A DNA stretch of 64,000 nt from Saccharomyces uvarum. Taxonomy: Eukaryota; Ascomycota; Saccharomycetes; Saccharomycetales; Saccharomycetaceae. Of this stretch, positions 51,599 through 63,180 are shown one piece after another. The stretch's first letter is position 1. Every line of letters begins with the position of its first letter. The stretch spans positions 345,319 through 409,318 of the forward strand of contig OX365936.1 of NCBI GenBank assembly GCA_947243795.1, in the 5' to 3' direction. The notes beneath the pieces were generated by a model, which was not told the DNA's origin, searched no databases, and worked only from the letters and a program-made list of their open reading frames with translations. A program made the position numbers and the translations under genes.

Positions 51599-54500
51599 AT
51601 CTAGTTTGTATTATTCTCGTTTTACTCAATTTGTGGGAAACATTTCAAAGATCACCAATTTGAAGGATTGATCCTTATATAACGCCATCCACTACTATTC
51701 CACTCCCCCCTCATATTTTTCACTACAATGAGGCGTGCGGGTACAAAGTGAAAAACTTGGTAAATGTCGTAGCGAAAAGGATGATCCTGATAGTAATGGG
51801 GGCTTATCTTCAATTATACGAGCGATCCCCTATTTAGCACCCTCTCAATGCTGGCACTACCACTAGTGTGGGTGAGGTTTCCCTAATCGAGCTGGTCTTG
51901 GCACTAGTGCCGCACCCTGACCTTCTCCCAATCTTAATTCATGATAACAAACCATGCATACGTAGCATACAATGACGGGATTTTGAATGCCTTCCCTTCC
52001 TTCCGTATCTCCCATCAGATACCGCCTCTGGGATATTTACAATGTGGGTGAAAACGAAATAGTAGGCTATGGGACCATGTAGTTAAGTAAGGTTGGAGGA
52101 ATCACCAGCCATCCATTATAACCCAACAGGGTGTAGACAATGTAGTGTCCTAACCTGTATTATTTGTTAGAGATGACAAAATCCATCGCTTATGCAAGGC
52201 CTGGTGTAGGACAAGAAAACACCTCATTTCAAGAAACTAGTTGAGCAGGACCAATCTGATCTGCTCAAGACGCCATGTGTTTTTGTATGGCAGTGTAGTA
52301 TTTCGCTGTGCTGCTTTTTTGGTCATTTTATAGGGATCTTTCAGGAGTTGTATGCACCATAACTGTCTGTAATCATCGAAGGAAATGCGGTGCCACAGTA
52401 TTCCGCCTGTATTCATAAAAGCATTAATCGAGACCTCTATAACAGCCTTTTTGCAGCTCACTTCTCGGCCCGTTGCAAATAAACGTTTTGCAATTGACTA
52501 TGTGGGCTATTCATAAAATTGATTACGTCTTGTCTAGCTCTTTACAGCGGATTAAACTCACTCTGTTTTTTTATTTAATCGCAATCATGAGAAATGATGG
52601 ACAGAGATCTTTTCAACAATTCACACGCTAAACACTTTTATCGGATACATGGAAATCCCGAGTAGCTGGCTTTACTTTAACAAAGAAGGAGAGCGATATT
52701 GAGAAAGGATGCGCGGCTGGGAAACGTCTCATTTTCTACACGTGATTACTAGCTCTCTACTATTACATTGAAATGAATGGAATAACTCAAACATCCGTTT
52801 TTGTCATTGCGTTCTACAATGGGAATACCTGGCCCCTGACACTGCTTGGTTGAAAAAGTTGTTGATATGCCATAGAGTACAATACTGCATCTGCAATTGC
52901 ATATTTGGAAAAGGAAATCATCCATTGGTTCAAACAGCTTGGTATTAGCTAAATATCAAAGCAATATACTAGCTAATCCGGACTATACAGTATACGTATA
53001 ACTACGGATACATAACAAAGAATAGTAAATACCGATCAATGGCTTATTACCACTTATAAAATAACAGCAAACAAATAGATTTTGGAGACTCAAACATAAA
53101 CCAAGTAATTAGAAAGTATAAATATCGCACAAGGAAACCGATACCTGAACTTATCAGTAGACAAGTAAGGACATCGATTTTCGGTAGCTCTCTAATATTT
53201 GGAGCACAAATATGGTCTGAGGATCAATCCTGAAGGGTTGCCCGTGTAATTCACAATCCTGATTCTCACTGATCAGGATTTGGCAATGCCTATTGTAAAC
53301 TTTTGACGAGTCCTATTCAATTTCAGACGGTATTGTGCGAGAAAGTCAAACTACTGGACACTCCGTAATCTTCACAGCTTTGAGGATAAAATGTCAGCTA
53401 TGCCAGGTTGATATAAGAATTCAAGGATTATTGGGGTGAAGAATACTCATATGGCTGTGAACATTAAGAAAGAAACAACTGCTAGGTTTGGCAATGCCAT
53501 CTGCCCTTTTTTTGCATACTCCCAAGAATTAAGCGCCATAGAGAACGGGCTTGCTAGAAAGAAAGCAAATGCCCTCGTCCGGACTACCCGGGCAATAAGA
53601 GTGTTCAAAATGCCATATTCAGTTACTGTACGCAATGGTAGAAGTGTTACGTAAGCTATAAAGCAAAAGAAGAGGGAACCTTTTGGAGCAACTTTCAAGG
53701 CGACAAAAAAGGACAAATGCTCGATAGAGGACAACAACGTAACAGTGCTAGGACATCCTTTTTTTTCTTGCGTTTTCCTCATACTGGCCACAGACACTGT
53801 TGAAAGGGAGGGGGGAAACAGGTACCTGCTTACTTAATAACACACTAAAAATGTGCTGGAACCTCTTCGCCACGAAAAAAGCAAAAAGCTGTAGTGGTGG
53901 GGAGTGCGTCGTTCTCGAACAATAGTGTTGCTCGTAGACACTCTCGAACGAAAAAAACACGGAATTACGTCAGAGGATATGCCACTGCATTTCGGTACAA
54001 TAGAAGAGAGTGTAGAGATTACCGAGGCATAATCGAAACGAAGGCACGAAAAATGAACTTCTAATCTGAAACAGCAACGTTGACGCCAGGAATGGACCCT
54101 ATGACATGAAACGTCGTTATCGAAGAAAAGTTTGTTTTTGCCTGAATGAAAGCTAGCTTCAGGCAAGCGAAGATTTTAAGTTCGGATAATCCTTACAAAA
54201 AACTCAAAAATGGAACATGTTGCCTGATTAACTGGAAAAATACCAAGGCAAGAAGGAAACCAAATTCAAGATTTTATACTTTACAGTCCTGGCGTGGCAT
54301 GAAACGACTGATCAGCAACGGTCCGTAATCCTGCCCATGAGAAGTCCGGGGCCTTAGTCGGGGCCAAGGAAGAATTTTACTAGTTCGGATACGAACGTGA
54401 GGTGTGCCTTTCCGCACCCAAGTTATCCCCGTTTACGACATATTACGCAGGCGGGGAAAGGTAGCGCAAAACTGCTGACCGGGCTTTCATGAAGCAAACA

Positions 54501-57500
54501 CTTTTAGCAACAAATATATTCTCTTTTCTTTTTGGTTAGGCAAGCTTATATAATGCTAGAGGTTTGAGGATTTTTATATGCCTCAAGAGAAGTGCACGAG
54601 AAATGGGTCGAAAGGTTTTTGTTTCCTTCTTCATTTCGGAGGCAACGGTAACATAGCTTGAATGCGAAAAGACACACCAAGAGGAAAGGATACAGTAAAA
54701 AAGCGGAATCTCATATTACGAGCCTAGTCAAGAACACGCACCAATGACGTGAAAAGCATAGTATAGTAAGTGTCGAAAAAATCTTCTTGTTTGAAAACTT
54801 GCCTGCTGAGTTCACTCCAGAAGAAGATTGTGACCGTTCAATCACAATTTGGTTTTAATGTGGTCAACGTCTTGCAATTGGAGTGTCCCTACTAGCATCA
54901 AAGGGCGATCAAGGCATCGCGGACTGGGGCTTCGCATTCTTTACAAAGAGTAGGAGAGAAATGATCAATTTGCGTTTAATACGTGACATTGATGAGTTTC
55001 TCCTCATCTTACTTGCCTGTCTCATTCTTGGTCTCATTTCTTTTTAGTGCTGTGAAGTGGACAGCTACTAAATTTACTGTGACTCTTACTTATCAAGGAA
55101 GTGAAATAAGAATACCATGTTCTTGAAATGCTAGAGGAGGGTATGGTCCATTCTATTGAATTTGCCTATGGTAGTCCACTTCTCGGAAATCTCTATATTC
55201 TATTGATACTAAATTATATGTGAGCGCTAATTGGAGGCGAACTTACTATCTGTGAGTTATTCTCAGCTATAGTCGAAAAGACTAAAACGTGTATCGTTCT
55301 CATCCCAACTGCTCGACGAACTGGTCTACCCCGGAACCAATCTGACTTTTCCGCAGGTTAAATTGGCTATTACCTTATAGTATGCTAGAACGACGCTGAC
55401 CACCACAAGGTTCATTTTTTAGCACGCTGTACTTTCAGCTTTACGATAAATTGTTCATTGACTATCGACATAACGATCTTAATAGCAACTGTTCCGCCAG
55501 AAACCAATCACGTATGGTTATATCAGAACCGTCATTTCAATGTCATACTCCAATGCATCTGTTAAAACATATTATTATACATAAATAAAAATATTAAAAT
55601 AAATTCTAGTCTAAAGCTCGGTAGAGTTTCGTTAAAATTATTTGGACTAAAATTAATGATGGGTAGATGGTAATTTTTGAGCAAAAGTGTATAGAAAATG
55701 TATTTACCAATTGCGTTAGGTTACTCCTACTTATCGATTAATAATACTACAATGATAAATGCCCTTGTTAAGATCCAAGGTTTCCACCGAAAAAGCAACA
55801 GGGCAAAATCCTGATTACCCAGCCTGGTCTGGCTTATGAAATGATTGACTTTTTGTTTTGTTTTCATTAGCATTGCAGTTGTATTTTAAGTTGACCCTCT
55901 TTGGTTATGTTTAGAAGAGAGCTCACGATCCCTGAGATACTCGTAGATTACAAATCTTCCATCTCGTTCATATAATGTCATTATATCCATGCCTTGCCAA
56001 GATTATATTCCTTCAAAAATAAGTTTTAATATCAGAGATATTGCATTTTTTCAAGTTTATGCTTCGAATAAGTTGCCAACAATCCTAAAAACATGATTGA
56101 ATGCTTCGCAGTTTTATATCTGAGGTAGATTTTAAAGATCGATACCGTAATCCTTGATAAAAACACTCAGAGCTACGATAATACCGATAGTCCTCGATTA
56201 ACATGATTTTCACTACTAATTCAAGATATATACTACAACAACAAAACATACGTTAATGTATTGTATTTGTTACAAATCGCGCTAAAGTTTCGAAGTGAAA
56301 GTAAATGGGCTGCGAAAATTTTACACAGTAAATTTTTTAAACATTTCATTCTTCAACTGATCTCACTAGTACAATGGCCTGTTCCAGGCGTTTCTCTTCA
56401 GAACTCACTTTCCTCATTTCAGCCACGGAATTAACAGTAATGTGTAAAACAAATTTCTATTATTTCTATTATTTCTAGCTAAATGTGGAAGGTGCCCACC
56501 ATTGCGCATATGTAAAAGAGAAGAAGAATGCACGTCCTAATACTCCGCCGCTTCTGCATCAGCCAATAACCAATCTGTTAGCAAATAGTAGTTACACCTG
56601 AATTATGTCTCAACGATTATTCATATGCTCCATTAACTGCGACTATTTCATTTTGAATATACGCTATTTTAGTACTTCTAAGATCTTCTTCAAAAATTAA
56701 CTCATTTTTACAGAATAAACGTGGTTAAAAATCAGGGTCGAATCTTCCCAAAATCAGTTGATCACGTAAAATTGCACGTTTTTATATCAAAGATCTCAAT
56801 ACATTATTTTCACGCCCCAACTTACATTTTGATAAGGCAGAGAGCAAAAATGGGTAAACAGAGAAAGGAGTATGGGGAGGTGATTGCACGGAAAAAAAGT
56901 AAATGGTGCTGCAAAAAATTTTAAAGTGACAGAAAAGGCATAGATACCACAGTAGTAGTACTTTTTAAAATATTTCCCTCATTTAACAAAATCTTAGGCT
57001 CCCTTAATCAAGATTGCTTATTAGAAGACGGAATAATTTTGGAGCCCTTCGATAGATTGACAATGCGCGATATATCCCTAGAGAATAGAAACAATAAACA
57101 ACCTTGAATGTTATTCCTTTATTGTATGTGGAAATAAAATAAAACGTGTCAGAGTAGATATCTCTAGACAAAATCAGGGGAGACAAATAATAAATTTATT
57201 CTATGCTCCTATGTGGGATTCATAATTTCAAATAGGATCTCTCCTAGCGCCATACACACGTAATCCGATACTGACGCTATCATATAACTTTTGTAACTTG
57301 AAAATAGGGAATTCATCAATTTAAGATAAAAAATGCCATAAAACAGAACGGCAAACCCAGATTGGTTAACTATTTGATTCGAAATGTCATTTTCAATATT
57401 GTTAATTCTCTTAGCAAATTTCATATTGAGGAAACAGGAAAACCAAACAGTACCCTTCAGCTCTCAGGCAAAAAAATACCGTAGGGTCATTGAATTTCTT

Positions 57501-57884
57501 GAAAGTATCTTCAGTATTTCGCCGTGATATGGGATTGTGGTGGTCATAACAGAAACTTCATCCGAGCTTGCTGAATTTTGTTGTTTACACCCTCATTTTG
57601 CGCAAGCTGCAGTCTAGACGACCCGTACATATAAACATGGTCCACTAAATTCAAAAGATTTAGCATTTACCATACATAACTAGTATTTGAGTCCCACCAT
57701 GAATTTTCAGTTCACTTGAAATTCCTCAAGCGTCATAATCTCAACGCGGTCAATATATAATGAAAGAAAAAAAGACAAATAAAGATAATTCATAGATGGC
57801 AGGCAGTAAATAAAAAGAAAGAAAATAGAAGTGGAAGAGAAAAAAAATCACTCCGCTAATCCAATATATCTTGCTTACGCAACA
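51599..57884. other. 6.3-kb subtelomeric gene desert
   Basis: No intact gene was recognised. S. cerevisiae carries YPS6, YIR040C, PAU15 and others in the corresponding part of the arm; I see no yapsin DTGS motif and no seripauperin sequence. Short ORFs (52237-52461, 53436-53654, 53447-53797, 53834-54166, 56721-56924, 57004-57424) show no convincing family. No Ty LTR ends or tRNA were found. A short inverted repeat (AATCCTGAT / ATCAGGATT) lies near 53256-53281 and another (GCCTGAA / TTCAGGC) near 54140-54165. The sequence is AT-rich, particularly 55560-57800. Confidence 0.6.
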
Positions 57885-59339
57885 ATGAAGGAATATCCTG
57901 TAATTACAGTTACAGGAGGACAATTCACTATCGTTGATGGGTTTCTTTTACAATGGGGAAAACAATTTCCGAGTGACATATCATCCAAGCACGCCAAAGG
58001 CTTGTTGACCCCTGGCGGATGGTATGTTCTACGTAACACATATAATCCTATTTCATTAACAAAAATGAAACTCATGGAATCTAACTTTCTGTTAACTAGT
58101 GATATTGCTCTCTTTCACGTCATAACGGGCCTCGTGTATGTAAGGTTTGTTTTTAGATCTGGGAAGTATTTTTGTAGAAGAGTCACCAAACAAAGTGGTA
58201 CACATAGAGCATGTCTAATACGACTAGAAAGAGTCATGGGAGGCAAGGTTAAGTACATAGTCTATGATAAACCAGTCAAGAGCGATTTTAAATGTGATAC
58301 AACCGCGTTAAGGGAGCAGCAGTTGCGAGATATTAGCAAGATAGAACCAACGCTAGAACTAAGGTCAAACTCCACCACAGAATTTTCCGTAGATAACTTG
58401 AAAGGCTTTGAAATGCCCGATATAATGTTTGTTTCGGAGGATATACTCTTGAAAATCAAGAGTTATCCCATTACAAGAGATAAAATACAACATATTCGAG
58501 AATCAGAAGAAAAATGCAAGGCAGAAGAGTTAGGCAAGCTAGGTAGACAATTGCTTGCCTACACGCTGGGAAGAAACGAATGGCGTCTGAAAAAGCTGAA
58601 AGAATACTTTGACTCCAAAGAAGAATTTCAGCCAATGAAAGAAGACTTTAAAAATGTGTGGGAGACATCTAAGGCTCAGACAGAGTCTCACCTGAGGAAC
58701 ATAGGCAAATATGTTTATTCAAAATTGATCAAAGAATGGTATAAAGAGACAAGAGGTACGGAGAGTAGTATAAATACAATCTCAGAAAGATATTCAGTTG
58801 TAGGAGGATTTCTTGTAGATGTAGTTGGGCGTAAACTTGTTAACCAGAGAAGTGCAAACTTTGTACTAACAGCAACAGAATCTGAAAGAAAAGCCATTGC
58901 AGGGTATCACCTCCGGGATTGGAATGTGATTAAACTCATGAAAGAGGTGTTTCTTGTACAAGAAAAGGAACTATTCGATATAGTAGGTGCTTCTAAAGAA
59001 GACATGTGGGAGGACAAGAATGGCGCTATCTATGATAAATATTCCAAAGGGAGCAAGAAAAAGAAACTTCGTTGCATTTCTCTACACTTTAATGATTTTG
59101 GCTGGAAGCATATATGCGAGAGTATTGTTGAAGAAGCTGAACCAGAACCCGTCCCTAAGGATGAGGGCACGTTGTTTTATTTTCAATTCAAAAAAGACAC
59201 TCCATTTTGTGTACAAGAAGAATACACACTGCTGGTAAAAGATCTACGAGAAATATCCACGTACGCGAGTCAGAGGAAGTACTACGTCAACTACTTTGCA
59301 AGATTCAAGGACATGTTCGAACAATCACTACGGCAATAG
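57885..59339 (+). CDS. Unrecognised subtelomeric ORF (hypothetical protein)
   Basis: An intact frame runs from 57831 to 59339, but 57831 is a GTG. The first ATG is at 57885 (MKEYPVITVTGGQF), giving 484 residues, and an in-frame stop precedes at 57807. I do not recognise it. There is no signal peptide or clear transmembrane helix. It is rich in Lys and Glu, with an N-terminal part of beta character (VITVTGGQFTIVDGFLLQWG, LTPGGWYVLRNTYNPI, VYVRFVFRSGKYFCRRV), a charged helical middle (REQQLRDISKIEP, LGRNEWRLKKLKEYFDSKEEF) and SVVGGFLVDVVGRKL. No 5' splice site or branch point was evident upstream. A reading frame this long without a stop inside a gene desert argues for a real or recently active gene. 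Transfer from another yeast, or a fast-evolving subtelomeric family, are both possible. Confidence 0.6.
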   Translation: MKEYPVITVTGGQFTIVDGFLLQWGKQFPSDISSKHAKGLLTPGGWYVLRNTYNPISLTKMKLMESNFLLTSDIALFHVITGLVYVRFVFRSGKYFCRRVTKQSGTHRACLIRLERVMGGKVKYIVYDKPVKSDFKCDTTALREQQLRDISKIEPTLELRSNSTTEFSVDNLKGFEMPDIMFVSEDILLKIKSYPITRDKIQHIRESEEKCKAEELGKLGRQLLAYTLGRNEWRLKKLKEYFDSKEEFQPMKEDFKNVWETSKAQTESHLRNIGKYVYSKLIKEWYKETRGTESSINTISERYSVVGGFLVDVVGRKLVNQRSANFVLTATESERKAIAGYHLRDWNVIKLMKEVFLVQEKELFDIVGASKEDMWEDKNGAIYDKYSKGSKKKKLRCISLHFNDFGWKHICESIVEEAEPEPVPKDEGTLFYFQFKKDTPFCVQEEYTLLVKDLREISTYASQRKYYVNYFARFKDMFEQSLRQ

Positions 59340-60114
59340 ACGTAATTATAAGTGCCATTCGTATATATATGTTATATTATTATACACGGAGGTTGTTTTG
59401 GCTGATAGAATAAGTTTGAAAATGACATTCAGACATATTCAATTTTGAAGTAGTAAGAATATTTAGGAAGGATTCGAAATGTTAGTTAGTAAACCCAAAC
59501 ATAGGCTAACATCTGGTGGTCCAGAAGTAGCTATCACTTTCGTTTCCTAATATAACGAGCTTGTATCAGGTAGTGTTGTAGAATACTAGGTTTTGCCCTT
59601 AGATCCAAATATAGTAATCTTAATTACAACACTTTCAGATTAGTACTCATGTTAGTCGAGAAAACTCAAATGACAGCAATTCCATGTATACAGACTCTAG
59701 ATTTTGTATGACGTCATTTCACGAAAAAAGGGCATAGTCTGTAAGTTTGATTGGTATTTTGATTCAATTTGTTGGCCGGTCCAATAACTTTAATTCTCTT
59801 ACAGACAACAGCATATTACATTGAAAAATCGATGACGTGTGATATTATACCGTGCTCAAATTAATGAAGAAGATCTTTATTGAATTACCTTATGTTCGAA
59901 AGCCGTCTATCGCCGGCTTCGACATATGTAGACCGAGATTTTCAGGACCTTTAAGCAACAGAAGCAGTGTATGGGCAAAAAGGAGCTGAACTTTTATAAA
60001 AGTGGTAGCACTTCTAAGAAAGCGCGTAGGAAAGCCAATTTTTGAAGGCGCGATTGCGAGATTTTTAGTTAATAGGCTCGATTATTTGTCGAGTGTGAAA
60101 CAGATACAGATGAT

Positions 60115-60291
60115 ATGGATGGCAACTCTCGAAATTACTTGAAGAAAAGGACTTTTAGAATTGTTAGATTGTTTGCAATAATTTTTGCACTGCTTTTGAT
60201 AGCGTACTCATTATTCCTAAGCACTCTTAAAACTGGCTCTATGCCTGACCGCGCTAACACTGCTACTCTAGTGCGTCGGGCTAGGTGGTAA
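60115..60291 (+). CDS. 58-codon ORF with a transmembrane segment, possibly a gene fragment
   Basis: ATG at 60115 opens a 58-codon frame: a basic start (MDGNSRNYLKKRTFRIVRL), then a hydrophobic stretch (FAIIFALLLIAYSLFL, ~20-35), then a short tail ending RRARW and TAA. A short basic cytoplasmic tail plus a signal-anchor is the N-terminal plan of type II membrane proteins such as Golgi glycosyltransferases. It may therefore be the surviving 5' end of a lost gene fused to the X region, a small real gene, or chance. No homologue is recognised. Confidence 0.3.
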   Translation: MDGNSRNYLKKRTFRIVRLFAIIFALLLIAYSLFLSTLKTGSMPDRANTATLVRRARW

Positions 60292-60700
60292 TTTGCGACT
60301 GGATTAGGACTAGAGGATTTGATTGCTGCAGCCGCTCATAAAGCAAAAGAAGCGCCTGGTTAGCCAGTCGGGCGTGCGCTGCCCGAGAAAAAACGTTCAG
60401 CCACACATGCAAGGTACGTTAGCTCGGCGGCTAAGTAGGTGGTAATAATAAGGAAAGCTAAGATGAGTGAGGTGAACGATGGGTGTATGCGGTGACTCAA
60501 TGTCCTGTGGGTCTGTATTCATGTCATCGGGGCATAAGAGCATGGCAGTTTATGGCTTAGGTGTAGTTAAGTATAGAAGTATATAGATGCTTGATGAAAA
60601 GTGAAAAAGCAGAGTAAAATGTAAAATATGGAATGTTAATTGGTAGCATTCGAAGGAGTGATTGGTAGGATGATATGAGGAGTGGTTGATATTATTTATG
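60292..60700. other. Core-X-like subtelomeric element with ARS consensus
   Basis: The position (centromere-proximal to the subtelomeric repeats) and contents fit a core X element; boundaries are approximate. It holds TCGGCGGCTA at 60424-60433 (exact Ume6 URS1 core), TGACTCA at 60493-60499 (Gcn4-type) and AAAATGTAAAA at 60616-60626. I did not find an unambiguous Abf1 site. Core X elements act as proto-silencers and weak origins in Saccharomyces. Confidence 0.55.
60616..60626 (-). other. ARS consensus sequence (11/11)
   Basis: TTTTACATTTT on the minus strand matches the ORC-binding consensus WTTTAYRTTTW at all eleven positions. Its location within the core-X-like segment is where S. cerevisiae X elements carry their ACS. 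Function as an origin is not shown by sequence alone. Confidence 0.6.
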
Positions 60701-60763
60701 TAGCTGTGTTGGAGTGAGGAGAGGATATGTTATATAATGGTAGTAGTGATGTGATGTGATATT

Positions 60764-62720
60764 AAGGTCCGTAGAAGCATCCGGTGATAGTCTAAGAAAA
60801 GGGGTGAGAGGGAAGGTGGTGTAGATGTTTTACGTCCGTGCGAGTGTGTGCATGCATTATGATACGAATGGCAATGGTATGGAAAGAGTGGTGGCATATA
60901 TAGTATGCAATATACGAAAGGTAATGGTATGTATTATGATATTTTATTGAGAGCTATCAGGGTAATGAGATATGGATATGAAGAGGGGAAGACGGTAGAG
61001 GAGTGGTAGTATATTGAGATAAGTGATGATATATGATATGGTATGGAGTATGGTATAATGTATAGCATCCGTGTGGGTGGGTGCATGCATGCATCATAGT
61101 AAGAATGGTCAAAATGATGTAGTATAAAGATATAGGGTATGGCATTATGGAGAGAATGATGGTATGTGGTGGTAGTAGTAGTGGCTAGGGTATATAGAAA
61201 GTGGTGGCATATAATATTCTATTTGGCATCCGTTCGAGTGCGTTGTGGTATTATATGTGGATGAGTGGTGGTATGGTTATTCAGTTTTAGTATGTGGTGG
61301 TATTGTAATATGGTGGCAAGCATAAAGATATATAGAGAGTGCTGGTATATGATATAACATCTTAGCGTCCGTAGGGGTGTGCGAATTCAATATAATATAG
61401 GAGTAGTCAGGATAATATAGTATATAGATATTATGGAGAGGATGGTAGGTATACGGTATGTCATGAGAATATATTTAGCCTCCGGATGAGTATGCGGTGG
61501 TATTAGAATATATAGAGAGTGACGGAATATGATATTCTATTGAGAGCGATTGAATGGTTTGCTGGTATGAAATTGAGATATGTGGCGGTAATAGGAATCA
61601 GGATATAGTATGGTATATAGTATGTGATATAGTATGGGGAATGGTATGGTATATAGTATGTGATATTATATGGGATGAGCGATGGTATGATATTCTATTG
61701 AGAGTGGTTAGGGTGATGAATTATGGTATACGATGTTGAGATACGTGGTGGTGGATAGACGGGTGATATGTATTGTAGCGGTGGTATGGGTGTGATGAAG
61801 GTATGTGATATATGATGGTATGAGAGCAAATGTGAGAATATTGAGATGTTTAAAGCGGATATATGATGTAGAGTATCGTATTTAGTGGGGGGCAGAGTTT
61901 GGTGGCTGGGAGATGGATCGAATGTGAAAATGTCCAGGGTGTTAAGTGCTGAGGTTCGTGCCGTATATGGTGATAATGTGGTGGTATGGTAGAGAAAGAG
62001 CTGGGAAAGGGCGATGATAGATTGAGGTAGTTTAGGTATATAATTGGTGGTTGGAGTGGGGCTAAGAAATAATGATTTATAGTTGGGTATGTATATTGGG
62101 TAAAAGGGTAGAAATTGTGAGAAAATATAAAAATATAGAATGTGAGAGTGGGAAGTTTAAGAATTATAGTGGGTGTGTATGTGATATATATTATATTTAG
62201 CGTCCGTGTGAGTATGTGGTGGTATTATAATATGGTATTGAGGGTATTGTAGAATGGTATATGGTATTGAGTTATGTTGATGATATATTTTAGCGTCCGT
62301 AGGAGTGCGCGTATCAATTATAGTAGAAGTAGTCAGGATAATATAGTATGTCGATATTATGAAGAGAGTGGTGGTGTGGTATGGTATTATTATATGGAGG
62401 GGTGTGGTGTTTAGGATTATTTGTTTAGGATTATTTGTTTAGGATTCGATATGTATGTTAGCGTCCGTATGAGTATGTGGTGGTATATGATATATAGGGA
62501 GTGATAAGATGGTATATATGGAGAGAGACGATATTATGATATATGGTATGGGATATTGAGAGTGGTTAGGGTGAATTATGGAGGAGTGTGGTGTTTACGT
62601 TGATTTGTTTACGTTTGGATATGTATGTTTCGATGTATTTATTTGTTTACGTTTGGACGGTTGGGGAGTAGTGGTTAGGGTAGTGTTATATGGTATTACA
62701 TTTAGCGTCCGTAGGAGTAT
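60764..62720. repeat. Dispersed GCGTCCG-type subtelomeric repeats (about ten copies)
   Basis: A motif close to TTAGCGTCCGTAGGAGTATG, usually followed by TGGTGGTAT, recurs at about 60764, 60831, 61063, 61225, 61362, 61475, 62197, 62289, 62458 and 62702. The copies vary (GCATCCG, GCCTCCG, ACGTCCG), and the later ones are closest to each other. The spacer sequence is built of ATGGTAT, GATATTGAGAGTGG and TTAGGG-containing phrases. CGGATGCTA motifs in S. cerevisiae subtelomeric repeats are the likely relatives. A ~90-bp block (61361-61450) recurs at 62289-62378. TTAGGG sites, which bind Tbf1, occur for example near 61706, 62565 and 62673. Confidence 0.75.
62409..62445. repeat. 14-bp tandem repeat
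   Basis: GTTTAGGATTATTT occurs at 62409-62422 and 62423-62436, with a partial third copy from 62437. Looser relatives (GTTTACGTTTGGATATGTATG phrases) follow at about 62589-62660 and 62877-62950. Confidence 0.85.
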
Positions 62721-63001
62721 GTGATGGTATAAGATATTGAGAATAGTGGTTTGTGATATTATGTTGAGAGTAGTAGGATATTGAAGTATGGTATATGGTG
62801 TTGAGAATAGTGGTGGAAGGTAGATGGGTGATATATAATGCATGGTATATGATATTGTGGAGGGGTGTGGTGTATATGTTTGTGTGTTTAGGTTGATTTG
62901 TTTAGGTTGGTTTGTTTACGTTTGAATGTGTATGTTTATATATATGTTTCGATAGTTGGAGATATTATGGAGATATTGAGGTAGGGTAATGGTGTATGAT
63001 A

Positions 63002-63089
63002 TTGAGAATGGTCAGGGTATATAGGTAGGGAGATGGTGTGTGATGTTGAGAATGGTCAGGGTATATAGGTAGGGAGATGGTGTGTGATA
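63002..63089. repeat. 44-bp tandem duplication
   Basis: The unit beginning TTGAGAATGGTCAGGGTATA at 63002 recurs at 63046 with no difference seen, apart from the last bases. It lies in the telomere-proximal part of the repeat zone. Confidence 0.85.
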
Positions 63090-63180
63090 GTAAGTTGGTT
63101 GGTTGGTTGGTGTGGAGGGTAATAGTATAGAGGGTGAGGATTGTGCTGATATATGGTGATGCACATGGTATTGGAGTTGT

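Noticed and set aside
57831-57884. GTG start for the orphan ORF
   Set aside because: Nuclear yeast genes do not normally start at GTG; the first ATG is 57885.
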